Below, piece after piece: positions 54,454-63,335 of a stretch of DNA of 64,000 nucleotides (position 1 is the stretch's first letter; every line of letters begins with the position of its first letter). This stretch comes from Pseudomonas sp. GOM6 (GTDB lineage Bacteria > Pseudomonadota > Gammaproteobacteria > Pseudomonadales > Pseudomonadaceae): assembly GCF_029537485.1 (NCBI RefSeq), contig NZ_JARPUS010000018.1, positions 1-64,000 on the forward strand. Reading direction: 5' to 3'. A program made the position numbers and the translations under genes. The notes beneath the pieces were generated by a model. It did not search any database and was not told the DNA's origin. It saw only the letters and a program-made list of their open reading frames with translations.

Positions 54454-55821
54454 ATGACCACCGCCCGCGAAACCATTGCCGCAGTCGCCACCGCCCAGGG
54501 CCGCGGAGGGGTCGGTATCGTTCGCGTGTCCGGGCCTCGGGCACGGGCCATCGGCATCATCCTGGCCGGACTGGAACCCAAGCCGCGCCACGCCCATTAC
54601 GGCCCCTGGCACGATGATGACGGCGAGGTGATCGACCAGGGGCTGCTGCTGTTCTTCCCAGGGCCGCACTCCTTCACTGGCGAGGACGTTCTGGAGCTGC
54701 AGGGCCACGGCGGCCCGGTAGTGTTGGATATGCTGTTGCAGCGTTGCCTTTCGCTCGGAGCCCGTCAGGCACGACCTGGCGAGTTCAGCGAGCGTGCCTT
54801 CCTCAACGACAAACTTGATCTGGCCCAGGCCGAGGCCATTGCCGACCTGATCGAGGCCAGCTCGGCCCAGGCCGCGCGCAACGCACTGCGTTCGCTGCAG
54901 GGGGAGTTCTCCAGGCGCGTGCATGAACTGACCGAACGACTGATCCAGCTGCGCATCTACGTCGAAGCAGCCATCGACTTTCCCGAGGAAGAGATCGACT
55001 TCCTCGCCGACGGCCATGTGCTGAGTCAGCTGGATGAGGTTCGCGACTACTTATCCACAGTGCTGCGCGAAGCGGGTCAAGGTGCCCTGCTGCGCGACGG
55101 TATGAATGTGGTGATTGCCGGCCGGCCCAATGCCGGAAAGTCCAGCCTGCTCAATGCGCTGGCCGGACGCGAAGCGGCCATCGTCACCGATATCGCCGGC
55201 ACCACCCGCGACGTACTGCGCGAACATATCCACATCGATGGAATGCCCCTGCATGTGGTGGACACTGCCGGCCTGCGCGATACCGAAGATCAGGTCGAAC
55301 GTATCGGCGTGGAGCGCGCGCTCAAGGCCATCGGCGAGGCCGACCGGGTGCTGCTGGTGGTCGACTCCACCGCACCGGAGGCAGCCGATCCCTTCGCCCT
55401 GTGGCCGGAGTTCCTCGACGAAAAACCTGATCCGGCGCGGGTTACCCTGATTCGCAACAAGGCCGACCTGTCGCAAGAAAAGGTCGGCCTGGAAACCTGC
55501 GACGATGGCCATGTCACACTCACCCTATCCGCCAAATCGTCCGAAGGCCTTGAGCTGCTCCGCGAACACCTCAAGGCCTGCATGGGGTTCGAGCAGACCG
55601 CCGAAAGTGGCTTCAGCGCGCGCCGTCGTCACTTGGAAGCACTGCGTCAGGCCCAGGCCAGCCTTGAGCATGGTCGCAATCAACTGACCCTGATGGGCGC
55701 CGGCGAGTTGCTGGCCGAAGACCTGCGCCAGGCCCAACACCATCTCGGCGAAATCACCGGAGCGTTCAGCTCTGACGACCTGCTCGGACGTATCTTTTCC
55801 AGCTTTTGCATCGGTAAATAG
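54454..55821 (+). CDS. mnmE: tRNA modification GTPase MnmE
   Basis: MnmE with MnmG makes cmnm5U/mnm5U at the wobble position of several tRNAs. The 455-residue protein has an N-terminal tetrahydrofolate-binding domain, a helical domain with an inserted G domain (GRPNAGKSS, DIAGTTRD, DTAGLRD, NKAD) and the C-terminal FCIGK catalytic motif. A perfect DnaA box (TTATCCACA, 55051-55059) lies in its coding region. Confidence 0.97.
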   Translation: MTTARETIAAVATAQGRGGVGIVRVSGPRARAIGIILAGLEPKPRHAHYGPWHDDDGEVIDQGLLLFFPGPHSFTGEDVLELQGHGGPVVLDMLLQRCLSLGARQARPGEFSERAFLNDKLDLAQAEAIADLIEASSAQAARNALRSLQGEFSRRVHELTERLIQLRIYVEAAIDFPEEEIDFLADGHVLSQLDEVRDYLSTVLREAGQGALLRDGMNVVIAGRPNAGKSSLLNALAGREAAIVTDIAGTTRDVLREHIHIDGMPLHVVDTAGLRDTEDQVERIGVERALKAIGEADRVLLVVDSTAPEAADPFALWPEFLDEKPDPARVTLIRNKADLSQEKVGLETCDDGHVTLTLSAKSSEGLELLREHLKACMGFEQTAESGFSARRRHLEALRQAQASLEHGRNQLTLMGAGELLAEDLRQAQHHLGEITGAFSSDDLLGRIFSSFCIGK

Positions 55822-56229
55822 TCCATCTGGGCTTATCCCGAGCCCGCCTAAACCCTGTGGAAAACCCGCCCTAAGCTCCGTCGATAAGTAGGTGGAAAAG
55901 CTAACGATAAATCGCCATGTGCATAACCTGGTCTTTCATCCACAGCTGTCACGCAGCTTTCCCAGTGGTAAATGCCAGGAAAGGCACAGCCTTATCATTG
56001 GCTGAAAGCCTTGTATTTACAGGCTTATGGCAATCTATCCACAGAATGTGGCTCCCCTATTCATAAACATAAAAATAAGGCTTTATAAAATTTCTTCTTT
56101 TTATTCTCTATGAATCTTAAGACCTATCAGCTGGCTATTTTTTGTGCAGAAGGCTTCATTCACTCTGCCTAAATCCCTATACTTGCGCCCCTTCCTATTT
56201 CTCCCTTCTCTACAGGCACGAGGTGCGTG
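55822..56229. other. AT-rich gap upstream of mnmG with DnaA-like boxes
   Basis: About 400 bases hold single-mismatch DnaA boxes: TGTGGAAAA (near 55856-55864), TCATCCACA (55936-55944) and CTATCCACA (55035 offset, at 56035-56043). An AT-rich run (56057-56115) follows. A -10-like TATACT (56178-56183) may belong to mnmG. E. coli oriC lies in the corresponding place next to mnmG (gidA). No ORF or terminator is clear. Confidence 0.55.
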
Positions 56230-58122
56230 GTGGATTTCCCTTCCCGTTTTGACGTGATCGTGATCGGCGGCGGCCATGCCGGCACCGAGGCTGCGCTGGC
56301 AGCCGCACGCATGGGCGTGAAGACCCTGCTGCTGACCCACAATGTGGAAACCCTCGGCCAGATGAGCTGCAACCCGGCGATTGGCGGTATCGGCAAGAGC
56401 CACCTGGTAAAAGAGATCGATGCTCTCGGCGGCGCCATGGCCCTGGCTACCGACAAGGGCGGCATCCAGTTTCGTGTGCTCAACAGCCGCAAAGGCCCGG
56501 CCGTCCGTGCCACCCGCGCGCAAGCCGACCGTGTGCTGTACAAAGCCGCCGTGCGCGAAATTCTGGAGAACCAGGCCAACCTGTGGATATTCCAGCAATC
56601 GGCCGACGACCTGATCGTCGAGCAGGATCAGGTCAAGGGCGTGGTCACCCAGATGGGCCTGCGTTTCATGGCCGACAACGTGGTACTCACCACCGGTACC
56701 TTCCTCGGCGGACTTATCCACATCGGCCTGCAGAACTACTCAGGCGGCCGTGCCGGCGATCCACCCTCGATCGCCCTGGCCAAGCGCCTGCGTGAACTAC
56801 CGCTGCGTGTCGGCCGGCTGAAGACCGGTACGCCACCGCGTATCGATGGTCGCTCGGTGGATTTCTCGGTGATGACTGAGCAGCCCGGCGACACCCCGAC
56901 CCCGGTGATGTCCTTCCTTGGCAACCAGGCCATGCATCCCAAGCAGATCAGCTGCTGGATGACCCACACCAACGCGCGTACCCACGAGATTATCGCCAGC
57001 AACCTGGATCGCTCGCCGATGTACTCCGGCGTAATCGAAGGCATCGGCCCGCGCTACTGCCCGTCGATCGAGGACAAGATCCATCGCTTCGCCGACAAGG
57101 ACAGCCACCAGGTGTTCATCGAGCCGGAAGGCCTGACCACCCACGAGCTGTACCCCAACGGCATCTCCACCTCGCTGCCGTTCGATGTACAACTGGAGAT
57201 CGTCCGTTCGATACGCGGCATGGAGAACGCGCACATCGTACGCCCCGGCTACGCCATCGAGTACGACTATTTCGACCCGCGCGATCTGAAATACAGCCTG
57301 GAAACCAAGGTCATTGGTGGCCTGTTCTTCGCCGGGCAGATCAACGGCACTACCGGCTACGAAGAAGCCGGTGCCCAGGGCCTGCTGGCCGGCGCCAACG
57401 CCGCGCTGCGCGCCCAGGGCAAGGAAGCCTGGTGCCCGCGCCGCGATGAGGCCTATATCGGCGTGCTGGTCGACGACCTGATCACCTTGGGCACCCAGGA
57501 GCCCTATCGCATGTTCACCTCGCGTGCCGAATATCGCCTGATCCTGCGCGAGGACAACGCCGACCTGCGTCTGACCGAGAAAGGCCGCGAACTGGGGCTG
57601 ATCGATGACGCGCGTTGGGCCGCCTTCGAAGCCAAGCGCGAAGGCATCGTGCAGGAAGAGCAGCGCCTGAAGAGCACCTGGGTGCGCCCGGGCACACCAC
57701 AGGGCGATGCCATCGCTGCGCGTTTCGGCACACCGCTGGCCCACGAGTACAACCTGCTCAACCTGCTGGCCCGCCCTGAAATCGACTATGCCGGGCTGGC
57801 CGAAGTGACCGAGGCCCCGAGTGTGGATGCCCAGGTCGCCGAGCAGGTGGAGATCAAGACCAAGTACGCGGGTTACATCGACCGTCAGCAGGAAGAGATA
57901 GCCCGTCTGCGCGCCAGCGAAGATACCCGCCTGCCGGCCGATATCGACTACGCCAGCATTTCCGGCCTGTCCAAGGAAATCCAGGGCAAGCTGGGCAAGA
58001 CCCGCCCCGAGACGCTCGGCCAGGCCGGGCGTATTCCGGGCGTGACCCCGGCAGCCATTTCCCTGTTGCTGATTCACCTGAAGAAACGCAATGCCGGCCA
58101 GACCCTGGAGATCAGCGCCTGA
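56230..58122 (+). CDS. mnmG: tRNA uridine 5-carboxymethylaminomethyl modification enzyme MnmG
   Basis: MnmG (GidA) is the FAD partner of MnmE. The 630-residue protein has the FAD motif VIVIGGGHAGTEAA, PSRPADGR-like central segments (PSIALAKRLRELPLRVGRLKTGTPPRIDGRSVDF, internal part only noted) and a C-terminal helical tRNA-binding part. Two adjacent GTG codons (56227, 56230) are possible starts. 56230 is chosen because the GAGG at 56219-56222 is then 7 bases away and the length fits. A perfect DnaA box (56714-56722) lies inside. Confidence 0.96.
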   Translation: MDFPSRFDVIVIGGGHAGTEAALAAARMGVKTLLLTHNVETLGQMSCNPAIGGIGKSHLVKEIDALGGAMALATDKGGIQFRVLNSRKGPAVRATRAQADRVLYKAAVREILENQANLWIFQQSADDLIVEQDQVKGVVTQMGLRFMADNVVLTTGTFLGGLIHIGLQNYSGGRAGDPPSIALAKRLRELPLRVGRLKTGTPPRIDGRSVDFSVMTEQPGDTPTPVMSFLGNQAMHPKQISCWMTHTNARTHEIIASNLDRSPMYSGVIEGIGPRYCPSIEDKIHRFADKDSHQVFIEPEGLTTHELYPNGISTSLPFDVQLEIVRSIRGMENAHIVRPGYAIEYDYFDPRDLKYSLETKVIGGLFFAGQINGTTGYEEAGAQGLLAGANAALRAQGKEAWCPRRDEAYIGVLVDDLITLGTQEPYRMFTSRAEYRLILREDNADLRLTEKGRELGLIDDARWAAFEAKREGIVQEEQRLKSTWVRPGTPQGDAIAARFGTPLAHEYNLLNLLARPEIDYAGLAEVTEAPSVDAQVAEQVEIKTKYAGYIDRQQEEIARLRASEDTRLPADIDYASISGLSKEIQGKLGKTRPETLGQAGRIPGVTPAAISLLLIHLKKRNAGQTLEISA

Positions 58123-58769
58123 TGTCTCTCGTTACCCCGCGCCATGCCGATGAACTCGCGCAGGGCGCTCAAGCGCTGGGCGTTGCACTGACAGCCCAAC
58201 AGCACGAACAGCTGCTGGCCTACCTGGCGCTGCTGATCAAGTGGAACAAGGCCTACAACCTAACCGCCGTGCGCAACCCGGACGAGATGGTTTCGCGTCA
58301 CCTGCTCGACAGCCTGTCCGTGGCCCCCTTCGTTGCCCAGTACGGTGACAATTGGCTCGACGTCGGCAGTGGCGGCGGCATGCCCGGCATTCCCCTGGCC
58401 ATCCTGTTTCCCGAGCGGCGCTTCACCCTGCTCGACTCCAACGGCAAGAAAACCCGCTTCCTTACCCAGGTGAAGTTGGAGCTCAAGCTGGCCAACCTGG
58501 AAGTTATCCACAGCCGGGTTGAAGAGTTCCGTCCTGCGCAGCCGTTCACGGGGATCTGCTCGCGTGCGTTCAGCTCGCTGGAAGATTTCACCAACTGGAC
58601 GCGCCACCTCGGCGATGAAGCTACCCACTGGCTGGCGATGAAGGGGGTGCAGCCGGACGACGAACTGCAGGCGCTGCCAACGGACTTCCGTCTGCAAAGC
58701 TGTGATGTGCTCAAGGTTCCCGGTTGCCAAGGCCAGCGCCATCTGTTGATACTGCGTCGCTCGGTCTAG
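58122..58769 (+). CDS. rsmG: 16S rRNA m7G527 methyltransferase
   Basis: RsmG (GidB) methylates G527 of 16S rRNA with S-adenosylmethionine. The 215-residue protein has the SAM-binding DVGSGGGMPGIPLAI and the family segment KWNKAYNLTAVRNPDEMVSRHLLDSL. The ATG overlaps the mnmG stop by one base (TGATG). A perfect DnaA box (58505-58513) lies inside. Confidence 0.97.
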   Translation: MSLVTPRHADELAQGAQALGVALTAQQHEQLLAYLALLIKWNKAYNLTAVRNPDEMVSRHLLDSLSVAPFVAQYGDNWLDVGSGGGMPGIPLAILFPERRFTLLDSNGKKTRFLTQVKLELKLANLEVIHSRVEEFRPAQPFTGICSRAFSSLEDFTNWTRHLGDEATHWLAMKGVQPDDELQALPTDFRLQSCDVLKVPGCQGQRHLLILRRSV

Positions 58770-58782
58770 GGGGAAGCAGAAG

Positions 58783-59571
58783 ATGGCCAAGGTATTCGCG
58801 ATCGCCAACCAGAAAGGCGGAGTGGGCAAGACCACGACCTGCATCAATCTGGCCGCCTCGCTCGTGGCGACCAAGCGCCGCGTGCTGCTGATCGACCTCG
58901 ATCCACAGGGCAACGCCACCATGGGCAGTGGTGTGGATAAGCATGCGCTGGAGCACTCCATTTACGACGTGCTGGTGGGTGAGAGTAGCGTTGGCGAGGC
59001 CATGCAGTTCTCCGAACACGGCGGCTATCAGTTGCTGCCGGCCAACCGCGATTTGACTGCCGCCGAAGTCACCCTGCTGGAAATGAAGATGAAGGAGAGT
59101 CGCCTGCGTTATGCCCTGGCGCCGATCCGCGAGAACTACGACTACATCCTCATCGACTGTCCGCCGGCACTGTCCATGCTGACCATCAATGCCCTGGTCG
59201 CCGCCGATGGCGTGATCATCCCCATGCAGTGCGAGTACTACGCACTGGAAGGTCTGAGCGACCTGATGAACAGCATTCAGCGTATTGGCTCCCTGCTCAA
59301 CCCGAGCCTGAAGATCGAAGGCCTGCTGCGCACCATGTACGATCCGCGCATCAGTCTGACCAATGATGTCAGCGCCCAGCTCAAGGAACATTTCGGTGAC
59401 CAGCTGTACGACGTGGTCATCCCGCGTAACGTCCGTCTGGCCGAGGCACCCAGCTTCGGCATGCCGGCGCTGGCCTACGACAAGCAATCGCGCGGCGCCA
59501 TCGCCTACCTGGCCCTGGCCGGCGAGTTGGTACGCCGTCAGCGCGCCGCCGCGAAAACCGCAACCGCATAA
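58783..59571 (+). CDS. parA: Chromosome partitioning ATPase ParA
   Basis: ParA (Soj) drives segregation of the ParB-parS origin complex. The 262-residue protein starts with the deviant Walker A KGGVGKTT and has DLDPQGNAT and DCPPALS. It begins 13 bases after rsmG. A perfect DnaA box (58932-58940) lies inside. Confidence 0.97.
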   Translation: MAKVFAIANQKGGVGKTTTCINLAASLVATKRRVLLIDLDPQGNATMGSGVDKHALEHSIYDVLVGESSVGEAMQFSEHGGYQLLPANRDLTAAEVTLLEMKMKESRLRYALAPIRENYDYILIDCPPALSMLTINALVAADGVIIPMQCEYYALEGLSDLMNSIQRIGSLLNPSLKIEGLLRTMYDPRISLTNDVSAQLKEHFGDQLYDVVIPRNVRLAEAPSFGMPALAYDKQSRGAIAYLALAGELVRRQRAAAKTATA

Positions 59572-59579
59572 GGAATCCC

Positions 59580-60452
59580 ATGGCCACCAAGAAACGAGGA
59601 CTCGGCCGCGGCCTGGACGCTCTGCTCGGCGGTAGCACCGCCGCCACCCTGGAAGAAGAAGCCGTCAAGGTCGACACGCGCGAGTTACAACACTTGCCGC
59701 TGGACCTGATCCAGCGTGGCAAGTACCAGCCGCGTCGTGACATGGATCCGGCTGCGCTTGAAGAGCTGGCCAGCTCGATCAAGGCTCAGGGTGTGATGCA
59801 GCCCATTGTGGTGCGCCCGATTGGTGGTGGCCGTTTCGAGATCATCGCCGGTGAGCGGCGCTGGCGCGCCAGCCAGCAGGCCGGCCTGGACAAGATCCCG
59901 GCCATGGTTCGCGAAGTGCCGGATGAGGCCGCCATCGCCATGGCGCTGATCGAGAACATTCAGCGCGAAGACCTCAACCCCATCGAGGAAGCCGTGGCCC
60001 TGCAGCGCCTGCAGCAGGAGTTCGAGCTGACCCAGCAGCAAGTTGCCGATGCCGTCGGCAAGTCGCGAGTGACCATCACCAACCTGCTACGCCTGATCGC
60101 GCTGCCGGACGAGATCAAGACCCTGCTGTCGCATGGTGATCTGGAGATGGGTCATGCCCGTGCCCTGCTCGGTCTACCGCTGGAGCAGCAGGTTGAAGGC
60201 GCGCGACATGTTGTCGCACGCGGCCTCACCGTGCGCCAAACCGAGGCGCTGGTGCGTCAGTGGCTGAACAGCAAGGAAAAACCTGTCGAGAAGGCCAAGG
60301 TCGATCCGGACATCAATCGCCTGGAACAGCGCCTAGCCGAGAAGCTAGGGGCTCCCGTGCAGATCAAGCACGGGCAGAAAGGTAAGGGACAGCTGGTCAT
60401 TCGATACAGTTCCCTGGACGAGCTACAGGGCGTGCTCGCCCATATCCGCTAA
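59580..60452 (+). CDS. parB: Chromosome partitioning protein ParB
   Basis: ParB (Spo0J) binds parS and spreads on DNA as a CTP-gated clamp. The 290-residue protein has the N-terminal box, the GERRWRAS motif of the CTPase domain, a helix-turn-helix (LTQQQVADAVGKSRVTITNLLRL) and a C-terminal dimer domain. Its likely targets are the two parS sites in recF. It starts 8 bases after parA. Confidence 0.97.
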   Translation: MATKKRGLGRGLDALLGGSTAATLEEEAVKVDTRELQHLPLDLIQRGKYQPRRDMDPAALEELASSIKAQGVMQPIVVRPIGGGRFEIIAGERRWRASQQAGLDKIPAMVREVPDEAAIAMALIENIQREDLNPIEEAVALQRLQQEFELTQQQVADAVGKSRVTITNLLRLIALPDEIKTLLSHGDLEMGHARALLGLPLEQQVEGARHVVARGLTVRQTEALVRQWLNSKEKPVEKAKVDPDINRLEQRLAEKLGAPVQIKHGQKGKGQLVIRYSSLDELQGVLAHIR

Positions 60453-60504
60453 ATCCGGACACATTTGCACATGTAGCGGGCGGTCGGAATTCACTACCGG
60501 CCTG

Positions 60505-60533
60505 TTGAACAGGGGGGGAACCCCCCCTATACT
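60505..60533 (+). promoter_or_regulatory. atp operon promoter with a G7-AA-C7 spacer
   Basis: TTGAAC (60505-60510) and TATACT (60528-60533) are 17 bp apart, a strong sigma-70 match. The spacer is A followed by seven G, AA and seven C (60512-60527), a perfect palindrome. It lies about 75 bp upstream of atpI, and no other good promoter is seen in 60453-60606. Confidence 0.75.
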
Positions 60534-60606
60534 CTGCGCGCATTTTGTCGGCACAAAGCATGCCAAGTTGTTGATTTAACGTGCCGACTCAGAGGAACAG
60601 CAAGAG

Positions 60607-61014
60607 ATGGACGCCCGCACGCCAAACCGCCTGCCCTTCCATCGTCTACCGGTCTTTCCGGTAATGCTGGCCCAGCTGGTCGTGATTCTGCTGGCCGCTG
60701 CCGCCTTGTATGGCTGGCGCGACGCAGTGAATGGCTACTCGGGACTCTGTGGGGGGCTGATTGCCTGGCTGCCCAATCTGTATTTCGCCCACAAGGCGTT
60801 CCGTTACAGCGGCGCGCGGGCTGCCCAGAATATCGTTCGGTCGTTTTACGCCGGCGAAGCGGGCAAGTTAATTCTGACGGCGGTGCTGTTTGCACTGACG
60901 TTTGTAGTGGTGAAACCACTGGCGGCACCGGCCCTGTTCGGTGTCTTCGTGCTGGCGCTCAGCGTCGGCTGGTTCGCTCCGCTGCTGATGAGAACAAGAC
61001 TTTCGAGACCTTAG
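60607..61014 (+). CDS. atpI: ATP synthase protein I
   Basis: AtpI helps assemble the c-ring and is not part of the final enzyme. The 135-residue protein has four predicted membrane helices. It opens the atp operon. The ATG follows a GAGGAACAGC stretch. Confidence 0.9.
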   Translation: MDARTPNRLPFHRLPVFPVMLAQLVVILLAAAALYGWRDAVNGYSGLCGGLIAWLPNLYFAHKAFRYSGARAAQNIVRSFYAGEAGKLILTAVLFALTFVVVKPLAAPALFGVFVLALSVGWFAPLLMRTRLSRP

Positions 61015-61030
61015 AGCGTTTGAGGCAAAC

Positions 61031-61900
61031 ATGGCAGAACAAACCGCTTCGGGCTACATCCAGCACCACCTGCAGAACCTGACTTTCGGTCAGCTGCCGA
61101 ATGGCGACTGGGGCTTCGCCCACACCGCGCAAGAAGCAAAGGAAATGGGCTTCTGGGCCTTCCACGTTGACACCCTGGGCTGGTCGGTATTCCTCGGCCT
61201 GGTGTTCATCCTGTTGTTCCGCATGGCCGCCAAGCGTGCCACCAGCGGTCAACCGGGTGGCCTGCAGAACTTCGTCGAAGTACTCGTGGAGTTCGTTGAC
61301 GGTAGCGTCAAGGACACCTTCCACGGCCGTAACCCGTTGATCGCTCCGCTGGCCCTGACCATCTTCGTCTGGATCTTCCTGATGAACCTGATGGACCTGG
61401 TGCCGGTCGACTTCCTGCCGGTTCTGGCGGCCAAGATCAGCGGTAACGAGCACCTGTTCTTCCGCGTCGTGCCGACCACTGATCCGAACGCCACTCTGGG
61501 CCTGGCTCTGTCCGTGTTCGCCCTGATCGTGTTCTACAGCATCAAGGTCAAGGGTATCGGCGGCTTCCTCGGTGAGCTGACCCTGCACCCGTTCAGCAGC
61601 AGCAACATCTTCGTGCAGATCCTGCTGATCCCGGTCAACTTCCTGCTTGAGTTCGTCACCCTGATCGCCAAGCCGATTTCTCTGGCTCTGCGTCTGTTCG
61701 GCAACATGTATGCCGGCGAACTGATCTTTATCCTGATCGCCGTGATGTTCGGCAGCGGCCTGTTCCTGCTGAGCACTCTGGGCGTTGCGTTGAACTGGGC
61801 GTGGGCGGTGTTCCACATCCTGATCATCACCCTGCAGGCCTTCATCTTCATGATGCTGACCATCGTCTACCTGTCGATGGCACACGAAGACAACCACTAA
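61031..61900 (+). CDS. atpB: F0 ATP synthase subunit a
   Basis: Subunit a forms the proton half-channels. The 289-residue multi-helix protein has the essential arginine in the LALRLFGNMYAGEL segment. A hairpin begins at its stop codon (61899-61916). Confidence 0.97.
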   Translation: MAEQTASGYIQHHLQNLTFGQLPNGDWGFAHTAQEAKEMGFWAFHVDTLGWSVFLGLVFILLFRMAAKRATSGQPGGLQNFVEVLVEFVDGSVKDTFHGRNPLIAPLALTIFVWIFLMNLMDLVPVDFLPVLAAKISGNEHLFFRVVPTTDPNATLGLALSVFALIVFYSIKVKGIGGFLGELTLHPFSSSNIFVQILLIPVNFLLEFVTLIAKPISLALRLFGNMYAGELIFILIAVMFGSGLFLLSTLGVALNWAWAVFHILIITLQAFIFMMLTIVYLSMAHEDNH

Positions 61901-61916
61901 GCGGCATCTGCCGCTT
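61899..61916 (+). promoter_or_regulatory. Hairpin between atpB and atpE
   Basis: AAGCGGCA (61899-61906) pairs with TGCCGCTT (61909-61916), starting in the atpB stop codon. No U-run follows, so it is more likely an mRNA stability or processing structure than a terminator. Confidence 0.6.
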
Positions 61917-61982
61917 TAGGTAAACGAAAACCGCTTTATCGCTTCAACCTAAACCAATACGACGTAAAAGTCGGGAGGAAAA

Positions 61983-62240
61983 ATGGAAACTGTAGTTGGT
62001 CTCACCGCGATTGCTGTTGCCCTGCTGATCGGCCTGGGCGCTCTGGGTACTGCCATTGGCTTCGGTCTGCTGGGCGGCAAGTTCCTGGAAGGCGCTGCTC
62101 GTCAGCCGGAAATGGTTCCGATGCTGCAGGTCAAAATGTTCATCGTCGCCGGTCTGCTGGACGCCGTGACCATGATCGGTGTGGGTATCGCTCTGTTCTT
62201 CACCTTCGCGAACCCCTTCGTTGGTCAGATCGCCGGCTAA
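61983..62240 (+). CDS. atpE: F0 ATP synthase subunit c
   Basis: Subunit c forms the proton-driven rotor ring. The 85-residue, two-helix protein has the polar RQPEM loop and the proton-binding D60 in GLLDAV. A strong Shine-Dalgarno (GGGAGG) precedes the ATG, in line with its need for many copies. Hairpins bracket the gene on both sides. Confidence 0.98.
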
Positions 62241-62260
62241 TCACTCGTTCACGAGTGATT
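62239..62260 (+). promoter_or_regulatory. Hairpin directly after atpE
   Basis: The perfect 10-bp arms AATCACTCGT (62239-62248) and ACGAGTGATT (62251-62260) begin in the atpE stop codon. No U-run follows. It may protect the atpE message from 3' decay. Confidence 0.65.
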
Positions 62261-62294
62261 GGTGTGACGAAACAACGAACAGCGAGGTGTTGGC

Positions 62295-62765
62295 GTGAAC
62301 ATTAATGCAACCCTGATTGGCCAGGCCGTTGCGTTCTTCATTTTCGTGATGTTCTGCATGAAGTTCGTATGGCCTCCGGTCATTACAGCTCTGCGTGAAC
62401 GTCAGAAGAAGATCGCCGATGGTCTGGACGCCGCCAACCGCGCGGCTCGCGATCTGGAACTGGCCCACGAGAAAGTTGCTCAGCAACTGCGTGAAGCCAA
62501 GGCCCAGGCTGCCGAGATCATCGAGCAGGCCAAAAAGCGCGGCACTCAGATCGTCGACGAAGCCCGTGATCAGGCTCGTGTCGAGGCTGACCGCGTGAAG
62601 GCTCAGGCTCAGGCCGAGATCGAACAGGAACTGAACAGCGTCAAAGACGCCCTGCGTGCCCAAGTGGGTGCCCTGGCCGTTGGCGGTGCAGAGAAGATCC
62701 TGGGTGCATCCATCGATCAAAACGCGCATGCGGAGCTGGTTAATAAACTGGCTGCCGAAATCTAA
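62295..62765 (+). CDS. atpF: F0 ATP synthase subunit b
   Basis: Subunit b is the peripheral stalk. The 156-residue protein has an N-terminal membrane helix (about 5-27), then a long charged coiled coil. GTG at 62295 (MNINATLIGQ) is the start, with GAGG upstream. Confidence 0.96.
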   Translation: MNINATLIGQAVAFFIFVMFCMKFVWPPVITALRERQKKIADGLDAANRAARDLELAHEKVAQQLREAKAQAAEIIEQAKKRGTQIVDEARDQARVEADRVKAQAQAEIEQELNSVKDALRAQVGALAVGGAEKILGASIDQNAHAELVNKLAAEI

Positions 62766-62777
62766 GCGAGGGCGATC

Positions 62778-63314
62778 ATGGCAGAACTGACCACGCTGGC
62801 CCGACCTTACGCCAAGGCGGCCTTCGAGCACGCTCAGGCCCACCAGCAGCTGGCCGCTTGGTCAGCCATGCTCGGCCTGGCTGCCGCGGTGTCGCAAGAC
62901 GACACTGTGCAGCGCGTGCTCAAGGCCCCGCGTTTGACGAGTACAGACAAGGCCACCACTTTCAACGAAGTGTGTGGTGACAAGTTCGACGCCCAGGCAC
63001 GTAACTTCATTTCCGTGGTAGCCGAAAACGGTCGTCTCGACCTGTTGCCGGAAATCGCCGCCCTGTTTGAGCTGTATAAGGCCGAGCAGGAAAAGTCGGT
63101 GGACGTGGAAGTGACCAGTGCCTTTGCATTGAGCACAGAACAGCAAGACAAACTCGCCAAGGTTCTCAACGCACGGCTCAGCCGAGACGTGCGTCTGCAT
63201 GTGACGGAAGACGCCGCCCTCATCGGTGGTGTGGTTATCCGCGCAGGCGACCTGGTTATCGATGGCTCGGTTCGCGGCAAAATCGCGAAGCTGGCCGAAG
63301 CGTTGAAATCTTGA
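62778..63314 (+). CDS. atpH: F1 ATP synthase subunit delta
   Basis: Subunit delta ties the peripheral stalk to F1. The 178-residue protein has the N-terminal helical bundle (TLARPYAKAAFEHA) and the conserved C-terminal part (GGVVIRAGDLVIDGSVRGKI). Confidence 0.97.
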   Translation: MAELTTLARPYAKAAFEHAQAHQQLAAWSAMLGLAAAVSQDDTVQRVLKAPRLTSTDKATTFNEVCGDKFDAQARNFISVVAENGRLDLLPEIAALFELYKAEQEKSVDVEVTSAFALSTEQQDKLAKVLNARLSRDVRLHVTEDAALIGGVVIRAGDLVIDGSVRGKIAKLAEALKS

Positions 63315-63335
63315 GTTTGAAGGGGCAGCAGAGCA

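Noticed and set aside
60512..60527. G7-AA-C7 palindrome as a transcription terminator
   Set aside because: It lies exactly in the spacer of a good promoter, has a two-base loop and no T-run after it.
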